From Candidatus Magasanikiibacteriota bacterium (lineage in GTDB: Bacteria > Patescibacteriota > Patescibacteriia > Magasanikbacterales > UBA922), in NCBI GenBank assembly GCA_018661775.1, contig JABJHO010000020.1:1-37935 (forward strand): DNA of 37,935 bases, written 5' to 3'. Made by a program: the position numbers and the translations under genes. The notes under the pieces are model-generated. The model saw only the letters and a program-made list of their open reading frames with translations. It was not told the origin of the DNA and did not search any database. This document shows, piece after piece, positions 1 through 8,721 of the stretch. Within the stretch, counting starts at the first letter, position 1, and every line of letters begins with the position of its first letter.

Positions 1-148
1 CACACTTTGCTTGCGCCCCAGGACCACGTACTGATGGGGCGGCAATAAACGCAAGACCACTTGCAATAAGCAGGGCAGCTGTTGCAAGTGCCAGTTTTGT
101 GTTGGTGGAGGTTGCTGACTGCACCTTCACCATGGCTTTTCTTGGCAT
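1..148 (-). CDS. Partial small exported or membrane protein, unknown function
   Basis: Only the N-terminal 49 codons are present; the gene runs off the left edge. It starts MPRKAMVKVQSATSTNTKLA and continues with an Ala/Leu-rich hydrophobic stretch (about residues 18-42), so it looks like a signal peptide or a single membrane anchor. It then reads APSVRGPGAQAKC. There is no Shine-Dalgarno; upstream on the minus strand is AT-rich and could hold a -10. A second ATG lies five codons in. It lies 32 bases downstream of the Clp-like ATPase gene on the same strand, so co-transcription is possible. I do not recognise the family. Confidence 0.55.
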   Translation of the reverse strand, partial: MPRKAMVKVQSATSTNTKLALATAALLIASGLAFIAAPSVRGPGAQAKC

Positions 149-180
149 AGATTTATATTAAATAATAAAAGATATATTGT

Positions 181-1317
181 TTAAGTGGACCACTCACTGA
201 CAACTGCTTCTATGTCGCTAACATCTACCGACAACAGTCCTTTTTGCGCCAGCACATCTTCTTGTTGTTCTCGTTGTTCTATTAATAATTGTTTTTCTGG
301 TGGGTTGGTGGCGTGAGAGATTTGCTGGTCTATTATCTGTATCTTTTCCCAAATTTGTTGAATGTCTGGGTGTTTTTTTATAACCGCATCACATAAAACG
401 AGCTGCACGGCTTGGTTTATATGTGAAACACGAACAAGAGAGGCAGCTTCGTCTATTGCATCAATTGCTTTATCTGGAAGGGTTCGTTTTTTAATTTTTT
501 GATGTGTCAGGGTAATTGCTTTTTTGAGCGCTTCGTCGGTAAACTGCACTCTGTGGTGACACTCGTATTTTTCTTTAATACCTTTGAGTATTTCATAGGT
601 TTCTTTTTGTGTTGGCGCTTTTATCTCTACTGGCTGAAATCGTCGCTCTAGAGCTGGGTCTGTGGTAATATATTTAGCATATTCATCTGTGGTTGTGGCA
701 CCAATCAGTTGCAGCTCTCCTCTGGCGAGGGCTGGTTTTAAAATATCACCAAAATTTACTGCCCCTTCTGTTCCTTGGGATTGAATCACAGAGTGAAGTT
801 CGTCAATAAACAAGATAACGGTTCGATCTGTTGATTTAATTTCTTCTACGAGTTTTTTTGCTCGTTCTTCAAATTCTCCTCTGTATTTTGTACCCGACAA
901 AAGATTGGCAACATTCAAAGAAAGGACTCGTTTTCCTTGAATAGTTTCTGGTACATTTCCTTTTGCAATTTGTACGGCAATACCTTCGGCAATAGCCGTT
1001 TTTCCTACTCCTGGTGCTCCAACGAGGACGGCATTATTTTTTCTTTTTCTAGATAAGATTTGTGCGAGTCGTATTATTTCTTTTTCTCTTCCAATAACTG
1101 GGTCTATTTTTCCGAGTTTGGCAAGTTCTGTAAAGTCTACGGTAAAAGAATTAAGAATAGGTGTACCACCCCCACCTGTTTTGAGCTTGCTAAATAAAGA
1201 AGACGCAAGCATGGATGGTTTTTTGACTGTAATAAATTGATACAGAGCAAAAAGAAGGAGCGCGCCAATAATGTAATACACATTTGGCGGTTGAAGGAGC
1301 GATTGGATGGAATCCAT
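181..1317 (-). CDS. Membrane-anchored AAA+ ATPase, ClpB/ClpC first-module type
   Basis: A 378-residue protein matching only the first AAA+ module (D1) of ClpB/ClpC. Residues about 12-32 form a hydrophobic membrane segment. Walker A is GAPGVGKT (100-107), Walker B is VILFIDE (168-174), followed by the sensor and arginine-finger segment GATTTDEY...DPALERRF and the helical lid ending in [13 protein letters not shown]. Full-length ClpC is about 800 residues; the N-terminal repeat domain, the second AAA+ module and the ClpP-binding loop are all absent. It is therefore unlikely to feed ClpP. A membrane-bound remodelling role is inference. An extended -10 (TGTGGTATACT, minus, 1346-1356) lies 28 bases before the ATG, and there is no Shine-Dalgarno. 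Confidence 0.85.
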   Translation of the reverse strand: MDSIQSLLQPPNVYYIIGALLLFALYQFITVKKPSMLASSLFSKLKTGGGGTPILNSFTVDFTELAKLGKIDPVIGREKEIIRLAQILSRKRKNNAVLVGAPGVGKTAIAEGIAVQIAKGNVPETIQGKRVLSLNVANLLSGTKYRGEFEERAKKLVEEIKSTDRTVILFIDELHSVIQSQGTEGAVNFGDILKPALARGELQLIGATTTDEYAKYITTDPALERRFQPVEIKAPTQKETYEILKGIKEKYECHHRVQFTDEALKKAITLTHQKIKKRTLPDKAIDAIDEAASLVRVSHINQAVQLVLCDAVIKKHPDIQQIWEKIQIIDQQISHATNPPEKQLLIEQREQQEDVLAQKGLLSVDVSDIEAVVSEWST

Positions 1318-1345
1318 ATGATGTAAATTATAAGTAGATAGTAAT

Positions 1346-1356
1346 AGTATACCACA
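1346..1356 (-). promoter_or_regulatory. Extended -10 promoter for the Clp-like ATPase
   Basis: On the minus strand this reads TGTGGTATACT, an extended -10. The same TGnTATACT motif precedes many housekeeping genes here (for example 17446, 28404, 29356, 37239). It lies between the recQ terminator and the ATPase start. Confidence 0.6.
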
Positions 1357-1370
1357 ATAGTAATATATTA

Positions 1371-1402
1371 AAAAATCACAGAGATTTTTCCGTGATTTTT
1401 TT
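1371..1402 (-). terminator. Rho-independent terminator after recQ
   Basis: Stem AAATCAC (1373-1379) with GTGATTT (1392-1398). Read on the minus strand it is followed by a T run, just after the recQ stop. Confidence 0.65.
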
Positions 1403-1441
1403 GTGGACAGATCGCTTTTTTTTACAATACAATATGTTATG

Positions 1442-3259
1442 CTACACCGAAACTACTTCTTTTTTTTCTAGGTATTCAAGAATTTTTCCCAAAAATAATG
1501 CACCATATTGTTCAAACTTTTTTTGCCCAATACCACCAACTCTCATCATCTGTTCGGCTGATGTTGGTTGTGTTTCAGCAAGTTCTTTGAGTGTGGCGTC
1601 ATGAAAAACAATATAGGCTGGCTTGTTCTCTTCTTGCGCTATGTCTTTTCGTAGCTTTCGCAATTCATCAAAGAGTTGTGACGCTTGTGGAGATATAATA
1701 GTATTTCTAGCGCTTCGTGAACGGTGCGTTTTTGTTCTTTCGGCAACATGTGCCGCGTCTACAAGAGATACTTGTGTTTTTCCAAGCAATACATCACGAC
1801 CAAGAGAGGTGAGTGAGAGTGTTCGGCCTCTGTCGTACGCAATATGGATAAGACCAGTGTTGAGCATTTGGAGTATATATTGCTCCCAATATGGTGGTGT
1901 TATATCTTTCCCGGCACCATATGTTTTTATTGTGTGATATCCACGAGAAATAATTTCGTGTCTACTTGACCCACGAAGCACGTCAATAAGGATTTGAGAG
2001 CCAACTGACTCTTTGAGCCGTGCAATTGCAGAGAGTGCTTTTTGTGTAATAATGGTGCCATCAAAGACATGTGGTGGGTTTTTACATACATCACAGTTAT
2101 TACAATTTGCGGCAAGAGATTCATTGAAATACGTCAGAAGTATTTTTCGTCTACACGTAACCGCATCAGCATAGTGTTGCATGCGCTCTAGTTTTGTCAT
2201 TTGCACATCCTTTTGTCCACTAGATTCTATAATATCACGCAACAACATAACGTCTGCAAAACTATAAAATAGTACAGCTTTGCTCGGAAGCCCATCTCTG
2301 CCGGCTCGTCCAATTTCTTGGTAATATGCTTCTATGTTTTTTGGGAGATTGTGGTGAATAACCCAGCGAACATCTGGCTTGTCTATGCCCATGCCAAACG
2401 CAACAGTGGCGCAAATAATATCTATACCACCAAAAATAAACCGTTGTTGAGTAGTTTCTCTCTGCTTTGCGCTCATTCCTGCGTGGTATGATTCGGCATT
2501 ATAGCCACTATTTCGCAAAGAGAGGGCAACTTTTTCGGTAGATTTTCGACTAAGGCAATATATTATGCCAGATTGCTCTGAGTGGGAGGCAACAAACTCT
2601 TTTATGGTGGCAAGTTTTCCTCTTCCTGGAAGAACAGACAGTGAAATATTTGGTCTATCAAAAGAGGATATGCATATTTTTGGCTGCACCAGTCCAAGTT
2701 GCATAATAATGTCTTGGCGGGTCATTTTGTCTGCTGTGGCAGTTAGGGCAATGCACGGAATGTCTGGAAATTGTTCACGAATTCTTCCAAGCTGTGTATA
2801 TTCTGGACGAAAATCATGACCCCAGGAAGAAATACAGTGGGCCTCGTCAATGGCAAACATATTTATTTGCACGCGGTCAAGAAAATGTAAAAATCCCTGA
2901 GAAACAAGTTTTTCAGGAGAGACATATAACAGGTCAAGAGTTCCTTTTATTGCTTTGGCTTCAATAACATCTTGTTCGTCTGGAGTTTGGGTGCTATTGA
3001 GGTAGTTTGCTTCCACACCATTTGCTTGCAGGCTGTCTACCTGGTCTTTCATAAGTGAGATAAGTGGAGATACAACAATACACACCCCAGGTTTAAGGAT
3101 GGCTGGAATCTGGAAGCAGAGCGACTTTCCTCCGCCAGTTGGCATGAGTACGAGTGTGTCTTTTTTTTCAAGAATTGATGTGATAATGTCCTCTTGCATT
3201 GGGCGAAAGGTGCTGTATCCAAAATATTTTTGTAAAACAGAGTGTGGTGTGTGGGGCAT
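1442..3259 (-). CDS. recQ: ATP-dependent DNA helicase RecQ
   Basis: A 605-residue superfamily 2 helicase that unwinds DNA 3'-5' in recombination and repair. Visible motifs: Walker A PTGGGKS (40-46), [17 protein letters not shown] (motif II and the RecQ aromatic-rich loop), ALTATAD (motif III), [12 protein letters not shown] (motif IV), and [12 protein letters not shown] (motif VI). A zinc-binding segment with Cys residues ([13 protein letters not shown], then CNNCDVC) follows. The winged-helix RQC region comes next, and an HRDC domain lies at the C-terminus (about 530-600). Length matches bacterial RecQ (about 600). An extended -10 (TGATATACT, minus, 3299-3307) lies about 40 bases upstream of the ATG. 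It is divergent from lexA, but the SOS box lies on the lexA side of the gap. Confidence 0.97.
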   Translation of the reverse strand: MPHTPHSVLQKYFGYSTFRPMQEDIITSILEKKDTLVLMPTGGGKSLCFQIPAILKPGVCIVVSPLISLMKDQVDSLQANGVEANYLNSTQTPDEQDVIEAKAIKGTLDLLYVSPEKLVSQGFLHFLDRVQINMFAIDEAHCISSWGHDFRPEYTQLGRIREQFPDIPCIALTATADKMTRQDIIMQLGLVQPKICISSFDRPNISLSVLPGRGKLATIKEFVASHSEQSGIIYCLSRKSTEKVALSLRNSGYNAESYHAGMSAKQRETTQQRFIFGGIDIICATVAFGMGIDKPDVRWVIHHNLPKNIEAYYQEIGRAGRDGLPSKAVLFYSFADVMLLRDIIESSGQKDVQMTKLERMQHYADAVTCRRKILLTYFNESLAANCNNCDVCKNPPHVFDGTIITQKALSAIARLKESVGSQILIDVLRGSSRHEIISRGYHTIKTYGAGKDITPPYWEQYILQMLNTGLIHIAYDRGRTLSLTSLGRDVLLGKTQVSLVDAAHVAERTKTHRSRSARNTIISPQASQLFDELRKLRKDIAQEENKPAYIVFHDATLKELAETQPTSAEQMMRVGGIGQKKFEQYGALFLGKILEYLEKKEVVSV

Positions 3260-3382
3260 GGTAGTAATAGAAGTAGAGGTAATAACAGTAACGTCTAAAG
3301 TATATCATCTCTAATCCAATTTATTTTCATTTTTTTGTGTATATTCTGTGAACAACTGCATTTTTTTGCTAAAAATAAGGGG

Positions 3383-3412
3383 TTGACAATAGAACGTTCG
3401 TTCTAATATACT
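3383..3412 (+). promoter_or_regulatory. lexA promoter with LexA (SOS) box
   Basis: TTGACA (3383-3388), an 18-base spacer and TATACT (3407-3412). The spacer contains GAACGTTCGTTC (3392-3403), which fits the Gram-positive-type SOS box GAACnnnnGTTC exactly. A repressor bound there would cover the promoter, so lexA is predicted to repress itself. Confidence 0.85.
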
Positions 3413-3420
3413 ATAGATAT

Positions 3421-3987
3421 ATGAGTACAACATATTTCACACAAATTATAGACTTTTACAAAGCACAAAAACGCATGCCAACATACACCGAAATCATGAA
3501 GATCACTGGACTTAAGTCAAAAGGTGCGGTGGCATACGTGGTCAATCGTTGTGTAGAAGAAGGGATATTGTCCAAAGATAGCACAGGGAAACTGATTCCA
3601 GAAAAAATCACTTCTGGTGTGCCAATGTTAGGAAGTGTTGTTGCTGGATTTCCGACCACAGAAGAGCAAGAGGTTTCAGAAGCTATAACATTAGACGAGA
3701 TGCTAATTACAAAAAAAGATGATACTTTTTTGTTGCGAGTAAAAGGAGATTCTATGAAAGGAGAGGGGATTAAGGGTGGTGATTTGGTTCTTGTAGAAAA
3801 AACAAATAATATTGCCCCGGGCGACATTGTGGTGGCTTCGGTTGATGGAGAATGGACGGTAAAGTTTTTGCGCAAGAACAAAGGTGTTGTGTATCTTGAA
3901 GCAGCAAATCCGGCATATCCTCCAATATATCCAGACCAAGAGCTTCATATTACACTAGTGGTAAAAGCGGTAATTCGCCAGTACTAA
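3421..3987 (+). CDS. lexA: LexA repressor, SOS regulator
   Basis: A 188-residue self-cleaving transcriptional repressor of the DNA-damage response. The N-terminus (about 1-60) is a winged helix-turn-helix. The cleavage site is Ala75-Gly76 within VVAGFP, the catalytic Ser111 is in KGDSMKG, and the catalytic Lys148 is in WTVKFL. These match the S24 peptidase fold of LexA. The ATG is only eight bases after the -10, so the mRNA should be leaderless or nearly so; no Shine-Dalgarno is present. The promoter carries a LexA box, which points to autoregulation. Confidence 0.96.
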   Translation: MSTTYFTQIIDFYKAQKRMPTYTEIMKITGLKSKGAVAYVVNRCVEEGILSKDSTGKLIPEKITSGVPMLGSVVAGFPTTEEQEVSEAITLDEMLITKKDDTFLLRVKGDSMKGEGIKGGDLVLVEKTNNIAPGDIVVASVDGEWTVKFLRKNKGVVYLEAANPAYPPIYPDQELHITLVVKAVIRQY

Positions 3988-4025
3988 TAGAGATTTTTGT
4001 TTTTATGGGAAGCGTTACTATGTTT

Positions 4026-4054
4026 CTGTATATTGTCTGTACAACGATATACAG
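4026..4054. promoter_or_regulatory. Dyad next to a promoter, possible operator
   Basis: CTGTATA (4026-4032) is the inverted copy of TATACAG (4048-4054), and TTGT (4033-4036) can pair with ACAA (4041-4044). The element ends two bases before the TTGACA of the next gene. No T run follows it, so it is not a typical terminator for lexA. It may be an operator. Confidence 0.4.
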
Positions 4055-4056
4055 TC

Positions 4057-4085
4057 TTGACAAATGTCTTATTTTGTGATAAGGT
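4057..4085 (+). promoter_or_regulatory. Promoter, TTGACA-N17-TAAGGT
   Basis: TTGACA (4057-4062), a 17-base spacer and TAAGGT (4080-4085), upstream of the gene at 4125. The same -35, spacing and -10 occur at 21565. Confidence 0.65.
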
Positions 4086-4124
4086 AAAAAAGCCTATATT
4101 AACACACACAAAAGGAGAAGTGAT

Positions 4125-4496
4125 ATGGCTGTTCATTTTCATCATGAAAAAATTCCTTCAACTCACGGTTCTGTTACAGAAGCAGCAAAACATTTGGTCA
4201 AATTCATGTTGTGCTTGCCATTGGTGAAGCGACTAAGTCTTGGTACAATGGGGAGAACAAAAAAATCCTCCAACGCAGGAAGGAGGGCAAAATTTGTCTC
4301 TATGAAATATAATACATGTGGCTTTAGAATTGTGTTTCTCAGTAGTCAATCAAAACAAGAGTTCTTTGTCCACTGTACCGACCCAAAAGATATTTCAAAA
4401 GTACAGAAGCAGCTTATGGATAATTTTGTTCCACACAAAAAGCGGGGTATTCAGTTTTCTGGGGATGAGTTTTGTTGTGAAGAGGTATTTGCATGA
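4125..4496 (+). CDS. Small basic protein of unknown function
   Basis: A 123-residue protein I do not recognise. It begins MAVHFHHEKIPSTHGS and is rich in Lys and Arg in the middle (GRTKKSSNAGRRAKF). A second half (about 60-123) contains FRIVFLSSQSKQEFFVHC and has three Cys residues. The start is set by AAAAGGAG about six bases before the ATG. It has its own promoter (4057) and terminator (4498-4521), so it is a single-gene unit between lexA and a minus-strand operon. No membrane segment or known motif was seen. Confidence 0.7.
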   Translation: MAVHFHHEKIPSTHGSVTEAAKHLVKFMLCLPLVKRLSLGTMGRTKKSSNAGRRAKFVSMKYNTCGFRIVFLSSQSKQEFFVHCTDPKDISKVQKQLMDNFVPHKKRGIQFSGDEFCCEEVFA

Positions 4497-4521
4497 AAAG
4501 ACCTAATGAAAGGTCTTTTTT
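4496..4521 (+). terminator. Rho-independent terminator
   Basis: Stem AAGACCT (4498-4504) with AGGTCTT (4511-4517), followed by a T run. It ends the gene at 4125 and abuts the minus-strand small gene at 4520. Confidence 0.85.
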
Positions 4522-4693
4522 ATATATATGTTTTTGGCTTTGGAGATGTCTGTGTTTTGGTATACTGGGCTTCTGTTTTTGTGGTGTCACTATCAAGAAT
4601 GTCTGTGCTATTGTGATATAAACCAGAAGGGTCTTGGTCTATACAAGAGTCTATGATATCGTCGTATCTTTGTTTGTTTGTGCGATGTACCAT
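4520..4693 (-). CDS. Possible 57-residue hydrophilic protein
   Basis: An open frame of 57 codons begins MVHRTNKQRYDDIIDSC and ends TSPKPKTYI, on the same strand as the phosphohexomutase and 25 bases downstream of it. AAGGAG (4696-4701 on the minus strand) lies just before the ATG, but the gap is only two bases, shorter than usual. It is polar throughout, rich in Asp, Thr and Ser, with no recognised family. It may be co-transcribed with the upstream gene. It could also be a chance frame. Confidence 0.45.
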   Translation of the reverse strand: MVHRTNKQRYDDIIDSCIDQDPSGLYHNSTDILDSDTTKTEAQYTKTQTSPKPKTYI

Positions 4694-4718
4694 ATCTCCT
4701 TATTATATGATACTTCTA

Positions 4719-6146
4719 TTATATTAAACTTTCTTTGTTTACACAAATAGCGTGACTCCAATCCACTTCTTCAAACGTGTGTAACAGTGTGTTGATGTAG
4801 TTTTTGAGTGTGACATATTGCTCTTCAGTTTTTCCTTCAAATTTTATTGTAATGTATGGGCCATTTTGAGAATAGCGAATAACAAACATGGAATCTGGAA
4901 GCTCCAGTCGAATACCATCTCCCGCGCGTTCATCGTCTATAATCTCTGCATTTGGATAGTCTGACTCAAGTACTGGTTTGATTTTTCCAATAAGTGCCAC
5001 TTTTTTATCTTCAGCACAATAGAGTTTTATTTCTGGACTAGAAATATATTGTGGCAACGCAGCAATTTCTTCACTGAGTGTTTTTCCTGTTTTTGATAAG
5101 TAGTTCAAAAGACGGAGCGTGGCGTAACACCCATCATCATGATTGTAGAAATCTTTTGAGAAGAAAAAGTGGCCAGAAAGTTCTCCAATAAAAGGTGCAC
5201 CAACTTCTTGGTTTTTTTTCTTTAAAAATCCATGTCCAGTTCGCCACATAAAAGGTTTTCCACCTTCGGTAATAATAGTGTCTGACACAAGTTTAGAACA
5301 CAGTGTGTTGTACATGATAGGGGAGTTTGGGTATGTGGCTAAAATATCCTTAGCAAATAGTGCAACCAACACATCATTCCAAATAATTTGACCAGTTTCA
5401 TCTACTATGCCAATTCTATCTCCGTCTGCATCATAAGAAAACCCAATGTCTGCCTTGTGTGCCACAACACCTTCGGCCAATCGTTTTGCCACAACCTCTT
5501 CGGTTGGGTCGGCCACACCAAGTGGAAATTTTCCACTTACTTCACAATTTTGTTCTATAACAGTGCACCCAGCTTGGCGTAAAAGGTTTGGAATAATGGC
5601 TCCTGCAGTGGTACAGCTTGGGTCAACCACCACCGTAAAAGGTTTTGAGACAGCACACCTTCCAATAAGGTTGGTAAAATATGTTTCTGTAATATCCTCT
5701 TCTTTTCCTGTGCCATGAGTTTCTACCAGACTGTAGTCTTCTTTTTCTACTATGTCTGCCATATCTTGTAGCTCTTCTGCAATCATGGATTCAGAAAAAT
5801 CGCTTGCAAGTTTTATACCATTGAATTCCCTTGGGTTGTGTGAGGCTGTGATCATCGCGGCTCCTTTAGTTTTAAAGTGGTATTGAGCCCAATACACTCG
5901 CCCAACCAAGACCATACCAATGTCTATGGTGTTGAGCCCGGTTTCGTGAATACCACGAATGAAGGCAGTTTTGTACACATCACTTGTCTCTCTGCAGTCG
6001 GCACCAACAATTACTGTGGTCACATCATTCTTCTTCATAATTGTGCCATATGCTCTACCAAAGTGAGTATACAGCTCTTCGGATAAGTCTTCTCCAACTA
6101 TCCCACGAATATCATAACCTCGTATAATGTGTCTATTAATGTTCAT
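4719..6146 (-). CDS. manB: Phosphomannomutase/phosphoglucomutase
   Basis: A 475-residue alpha-D-phosphohexomutase that interconverts hexose 6- and 1-phosphates for nucleotide-sugar and surface glycan synthesis. The N-terminus has RGYDIRGIVGEDL. The phosphoserine loop is TASHNPREFNG with Ser102. The magnesium loop is DADGDRIGIVDETG (about 237-250). The sugar-binding loop is GELSGHFFF and the phosphate-binding loop is RYSQNGPYITIKFEG. Length is typical (about 450-475). I infer the phosphomannomutase/phosphoglucomutase (ManB/AlgC) group; sugar specificity cannot be read from sequence alone. A possible 57-codon gene follows on the same strand. Confidence 0.92.
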   Translation of the reverse strand: MNINRHIIRGYDIRGIVGEDLSEELYTHFGRAYGTIMKKNDVTTVIVGADCRETSDVYKTAFIRGIHETGLNTIDIGMVLVGRVYWAQYHFKTKGAAMITASHNPREFNGIKLASDFSESMIAEELQDMADIVEKEDYSLVETHGTGKEEDITETYFTNLIGRCAVSKPFTVVVDPSCTTAGAIIPNLLRQAGCTVIEQNCEVSGKFPLGVADPTEEVVAKRLAEGVVAHKADIGFSYDADGDRIGIVDETGQIIWNDVLVALFAKDILATYPNSPIMYNTLCSKLVSDTIITEGGKPFMWRTGHGFLKKKNQEVGAPFIGELSGHFFFSKDFYNHDDGCYATLRLLNYLSKTGKTLSEEIAALPQYISSPEIKLYCAEDKKVALIGKIKPVLESDYPNAEIIDDERAGDGIRLELPDSMFVIRYSQNGPYITIKFEGKTEEQYVTLKNYINTLLHTFEEVDWSHAICVNKESLI

Positions 6147-6245
6147 ATAGTGCTAAATTAAATAAATATGCGTATATATATTGTATAGCGAATTCCACAA
6201 AAATGAAAGAGTATAAGGGTTTCCCAGAAGACATGCGCCAAAACC

Positions 6246-6274
6246 TTTACAAAACAATAGCTTTTTGATAGAAT
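6246..6274 (+). promoter_or_regulatory. Probable promoter, TTTACA-N17-TAGAAT
   Basis: TTTACA (6246-6251), 17 bases, TAGAAT (6269-6274), upstream of the small membrane protein at 6353. The rest of the gap 6147-6352 holds the upstream region of the minus-strand mutase and no gene that I can support. Confidence 0.5.
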
Positions 6275-6352
6275 ATGCGCTACCAATCCACTGCAATATT
6301 TGTGTTGTGTGGTAAAGGTATTTTTTTCGCTCTTTAAAAGGAGGACGCTATA

Positions 6353-6655
6353 ATGCCCCAAAATCTTTCTGTTGTAATGAATATTTTTGTAATACTATTT
6401 GTCATATTACTATTGACTTCGTGTTTTTTTGTTAGAAGGGGGGCTAAAAACAAAAGGATAGAATTTATTAATTCTTGTTTATTTATTATCCTGAGCTTTG
6501 GTTTATTTTTACTTACACAACTACTAGCAGTTAATGTTGGCGGTTTTTCAGGTGGGTTTTTACATATTTTTGGATTTGCTGCTTTCGGTGTTCTGGTTTT
6601 AGGTGAGTTGCTGAACTCAAAACTGTCTAATGAGGGGATTTCTTTTAAAGGTTGA
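6353..6655 (+). CDS. Small three-helix membrane protein, paralogue of the gene at 9440
   Basis: A 100-residue integral membrane protein. Hydrophobic segments lie at about 8-26, 43-60 and 70-88, with a basic loop (RRGAKNKR) between the first two. The motif NVGGFSGGFLHIFG (about 62-75) is shared with DVGGMPGGILHVYG in the protein at 9440, and the NSCLF/SRCLF segment before it also matches, so the two are paralogues. The start is set by AAAAGGAGG, eight bases before the ATG. Family and function are unknown. Confidence 0.75.
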   Translation: MPQNLSVVMNIFVILFVILLLTSCFFVRRGAKNKRIEFINSCLFIILSFGLFLLTQLLAVNVGGFSGGFLHIFGFAAFGVLVLGELLNSKLSNEGISFKG

Positions 6656-6729
6656 CTTTTTTCTTATTTCTGATAGGCTAGAGATGTTCGATTTTTCTTT
6701 TTTACATGTTACACCAAAGGAGGTGTTTA

Positions 6730-7047
6730 ATGACAGATGAACAAATTCCCTCGGCCCTGCAATCGGAACCACAAAAATGCGCCCTTGCTTCTCTTGATGA
6801 GATGATCAAACGCATGGAAAGGTATCATTTCTTGGATGATGAGATTTCTGTGTTCATGCCGTTTTTGGAGGAGTACGCTGAGGGTGTACTTGAACAAGTC
6901 TGTTCTTTTTTTATTCTCATTGAGCAGTGTGTACGGTTTTGCAAAGAAAAGATAATAGATTCCAAAATCTGTTTTCAACATGTATTGGCCTGCATATTTG
7001 CCACAGAAGAGGATAAAGTACTGTTCCAAGAGTGTTTGGAAGGGTAG
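6730..7047 (+). CDS. Small acidic protein of unknown function
   Basis: A 105-residue soluble, acidic and Cys-rich protein (MTDEQIPSALQSEPQKCA to ATEEDKVLFQECLEG). The ATG at 6730 is chosen over an in-frame one at 6706 because AAAGGAGG sits just upstream of it. A TTGACT (6652-6657) with TAGGCT (6674-6679) is a plausible promoter. A strong terminator follows. The pattern suggests helices with hydrophobic faces, perhaps a small binding protein. No family was recognised. Confidence 0.7.
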   Translation: MTDEQIPSALQSEPQKCALASLDEMIKRMERYHFLDDEISVFMPFLEEYAEGVLEQVCSFFILIEQCVRFCKEKIIDSKICFQHVLACIFATEEDKVLFQECLEG

Positions 7048-7056
7048 CAGATTTGC

Positions 7057-7082
7057 ACCGAACCATGTAGGTTCGGTTTTTT
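7057..7082 (+). terminator. Rho-independent terminator
   Basis: Stem ACCGAACC (7057-7064) with GGTTCGGT (7070-7077) and a T run. It ends the gene at 6730 and lies against the 3' end of the minus-strand ABC-F gene. Confidence 0.9.
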
Positions 7083-7083
7083 A

Positions 7084-8610
7084 TTACATGATTTTTTGGT
7101 TTTGCAGAGTAATCGCGCGGTCGCAATGTATGTGTTCTACAAAATATCTATCATGAGAAATAAGTAGTATGGCACCAGTAAATTCTTTTATGGCCTGCTC
7201 TATAACTTCTTTTGTTTTAATATCTAAATGGTTTGTTGGTTCATCCAAAATAAGAAAATCATATTTTTTTTGTGCAAAAACCACAAAACTGAGCCTTGCT
7301 CGCTGCCCAGGGCTTAGTTCTTGAATGGTGTAATTTTGTAAATGTTTTGGAAAAAGAAATTTTTCTAGCGCACCAAATGAGCGACTAAAATCTATATTAG
7401 TTTCTTCTATAATATATTCTCGAACAGTTTTATTTTTTGGTAAATGGCTTTGGTCTTGGGAAAAGTATGCCCAAGAAATACTTTCACCAATCCTAATGGT
7501 GCCACTCGTTGGAAGTATGTTTTTTTGATCCTGCTCTGCTGAGCTTCCAAGAATAAGTTTTATGAGTGTGGTTTTTCCAATACCATTTTTTCCATAAAAC
7601 CACACCTTTTCATTTCCATATATAGTAAAATTTGTATCAATTAACAATGGTTCTGATTTTGGGTAAGCAAAAGATAGGTCTGAAATATCTAGCACCAGTT
7701 TTTTATTATGCATTGCGCTTTCTATATTAATATCTTTTAGTTTCTGTTCTTCGTATGCGGTTATTTCCTCTGTTTTTACCTCTCTTTCAATTCTTTTTTT
7801 TGCTGATTTTACCGCTTTTCCTCGCTTGTCTCCGCTTTTAATGCTTCTTGCTGATTTTAGAAGTTTTTCCAAGTGTTCTCGTTTTTTTTCTTGAACCGAA
7901 AATGCTTTTTCTCTTTTTTCTATCCACCCAACTTTTTGTATTACATAATCATCGTAATTACCGGTAAATATATTAAGCTTTTTTTCGTCAATTTCAAAAA
8001 TAGTATTGGTGGTATTGTTAAGAAATTCTCTATCATGAGAAATAATAATGCAAATTCCACCAAACGCTTGTATAAATGTTTCAAACCATTCTATCCCTTC
8101 TATATCCAAATGGTTTGTGGGTTCATCAAGCAAAAGAATGGTGGGTTCGGTTACAAGAATTTTTGCTAAATAGAGTTTCATTTTCTGGCCATCACTTAGT
8201 GTATGTATTGCCAAAAATTCATCAATCAACCCTTTTCTGTGTTTTTGTGTTTCTGGATCACCAACATAGACACCAAGTGACGCAAGTATTTTGTCTACTT
8301 TCCATTTTTCTGAGTACACATCTTCCACAAGGGATTCTATCCATTCACCAACAAATAATTCTTTATCTTCTCCAGAAAAGACATCTCTGGTAAAAGAAAA
8401 TTCTTGTGGTAAATAGGCTATTTTTTCATGCGTCAAATCGACAGTTCCGCCATCTTGTTTTTCTACCCCTGCTATAATTTTCATTAACGTTGTTTTTCCA
8501 CAACCATTAAGTCCAACCAGCCCAACTTTTTCTTTATTTCCAAGCAAAAAAGAGATGTCTGTAAACAGAACATCCGAAAAGCTCATAGACAGGTCTTTTG
8601 CTTGAATCAT
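7084..8610 (-). CDS. ABC-F family ATPase
   Basis: A 508-residue soluble protein with two ABC cassettes and no membrane segments, as in ABC-F proteins that act on ribosomes. The first cassette has Walker A GLNGCGKT, a signature LSDGQKMKL, and LLLDEPTNHLD. The second has KNGIGKTT, LSPGQRARL and LILDEPTNHLD. Between them is a charged linker (about 240-300) rich in Lys, Arg and Glu. It is slightly short for the family (about 520-650). The TGATATAGT (minus, 8620-8628) lies nine bases before the ATG, so the mRNA is probably leaderless. The exact subfamily (Uup, EttA or resistance type) cannot be settled. Confidence 0.92.
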   Translation of the reverse strand: MIQAKDLSMSFSDVLFTDISFLLGNKEKVGLVGLNGCGKTTLMKIIAGVEKQDGGTVDLTHEKIAYLPQEFSFTRDVFSGEDKELFVGEWIESLVEDVYSEKWKVDKILASLGVYVGDPETQKHRKGLIDEFLAIHTLSDGQKMKLYLAKILVTEPTILLLDEPTNHLDIEGIEWFETFIQAFGGICIIISHDREFLNNTTNTIFEIDEKKLNIFTGNYDDYVIQKVGWIEKREKAFSVQEKKREHLEKLLKSARSIKSGDKRGKAVKSAKKRIEREVKTEEITAYEEQKLKDINIESAMHNKKLVLDISDLSFAYPKSEPLLIDTNFTIYGNEKVWFYGKNGIGKTTLIKLILGSSAEQDQKNILPTSGTIRIGESISWAYFSQDQSHLPKNKTVREYIIEETNIDFSRSFGALEKFLFPKHLQNYTIQELSPGQRARLSFVVFAQKKYDFLILDEPTNHLDIKTKEVIEQAIKEFTGAILLISHDRYFVEHIHCDRAITLQNQKIM

Positions 8611-8649
8611 ATGGTTTTCACTATATCAGGGATTTGAGAGTGGGGCAAG

Positions 8650-8678
8650 TTGACAAAAATGCAAAAGTATGGTTTAAT
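8650..8678 (+). promoter_or_regulatory. Promoter, TTGACA-N17-TTTAAT
   Basis: TTGACA (8650-8655), 17-base spacer, TTTAAT (8673-8678). It lies upstream of the gene starting at 8722 and rules out the longer in-frame start inside it. Confidence 0.75.
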
Positions 8679-8721
8679 GTATGGGTCTTTTATTGTCTTA
8701 ACCAAAAAGGAGAAGATTGAC

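Noticed and set aside
181-1317. ATPase partner for the ClpP at 23081
   Set aside because: The protein lacks the second AAA+ module and the ClpP-binding loop.
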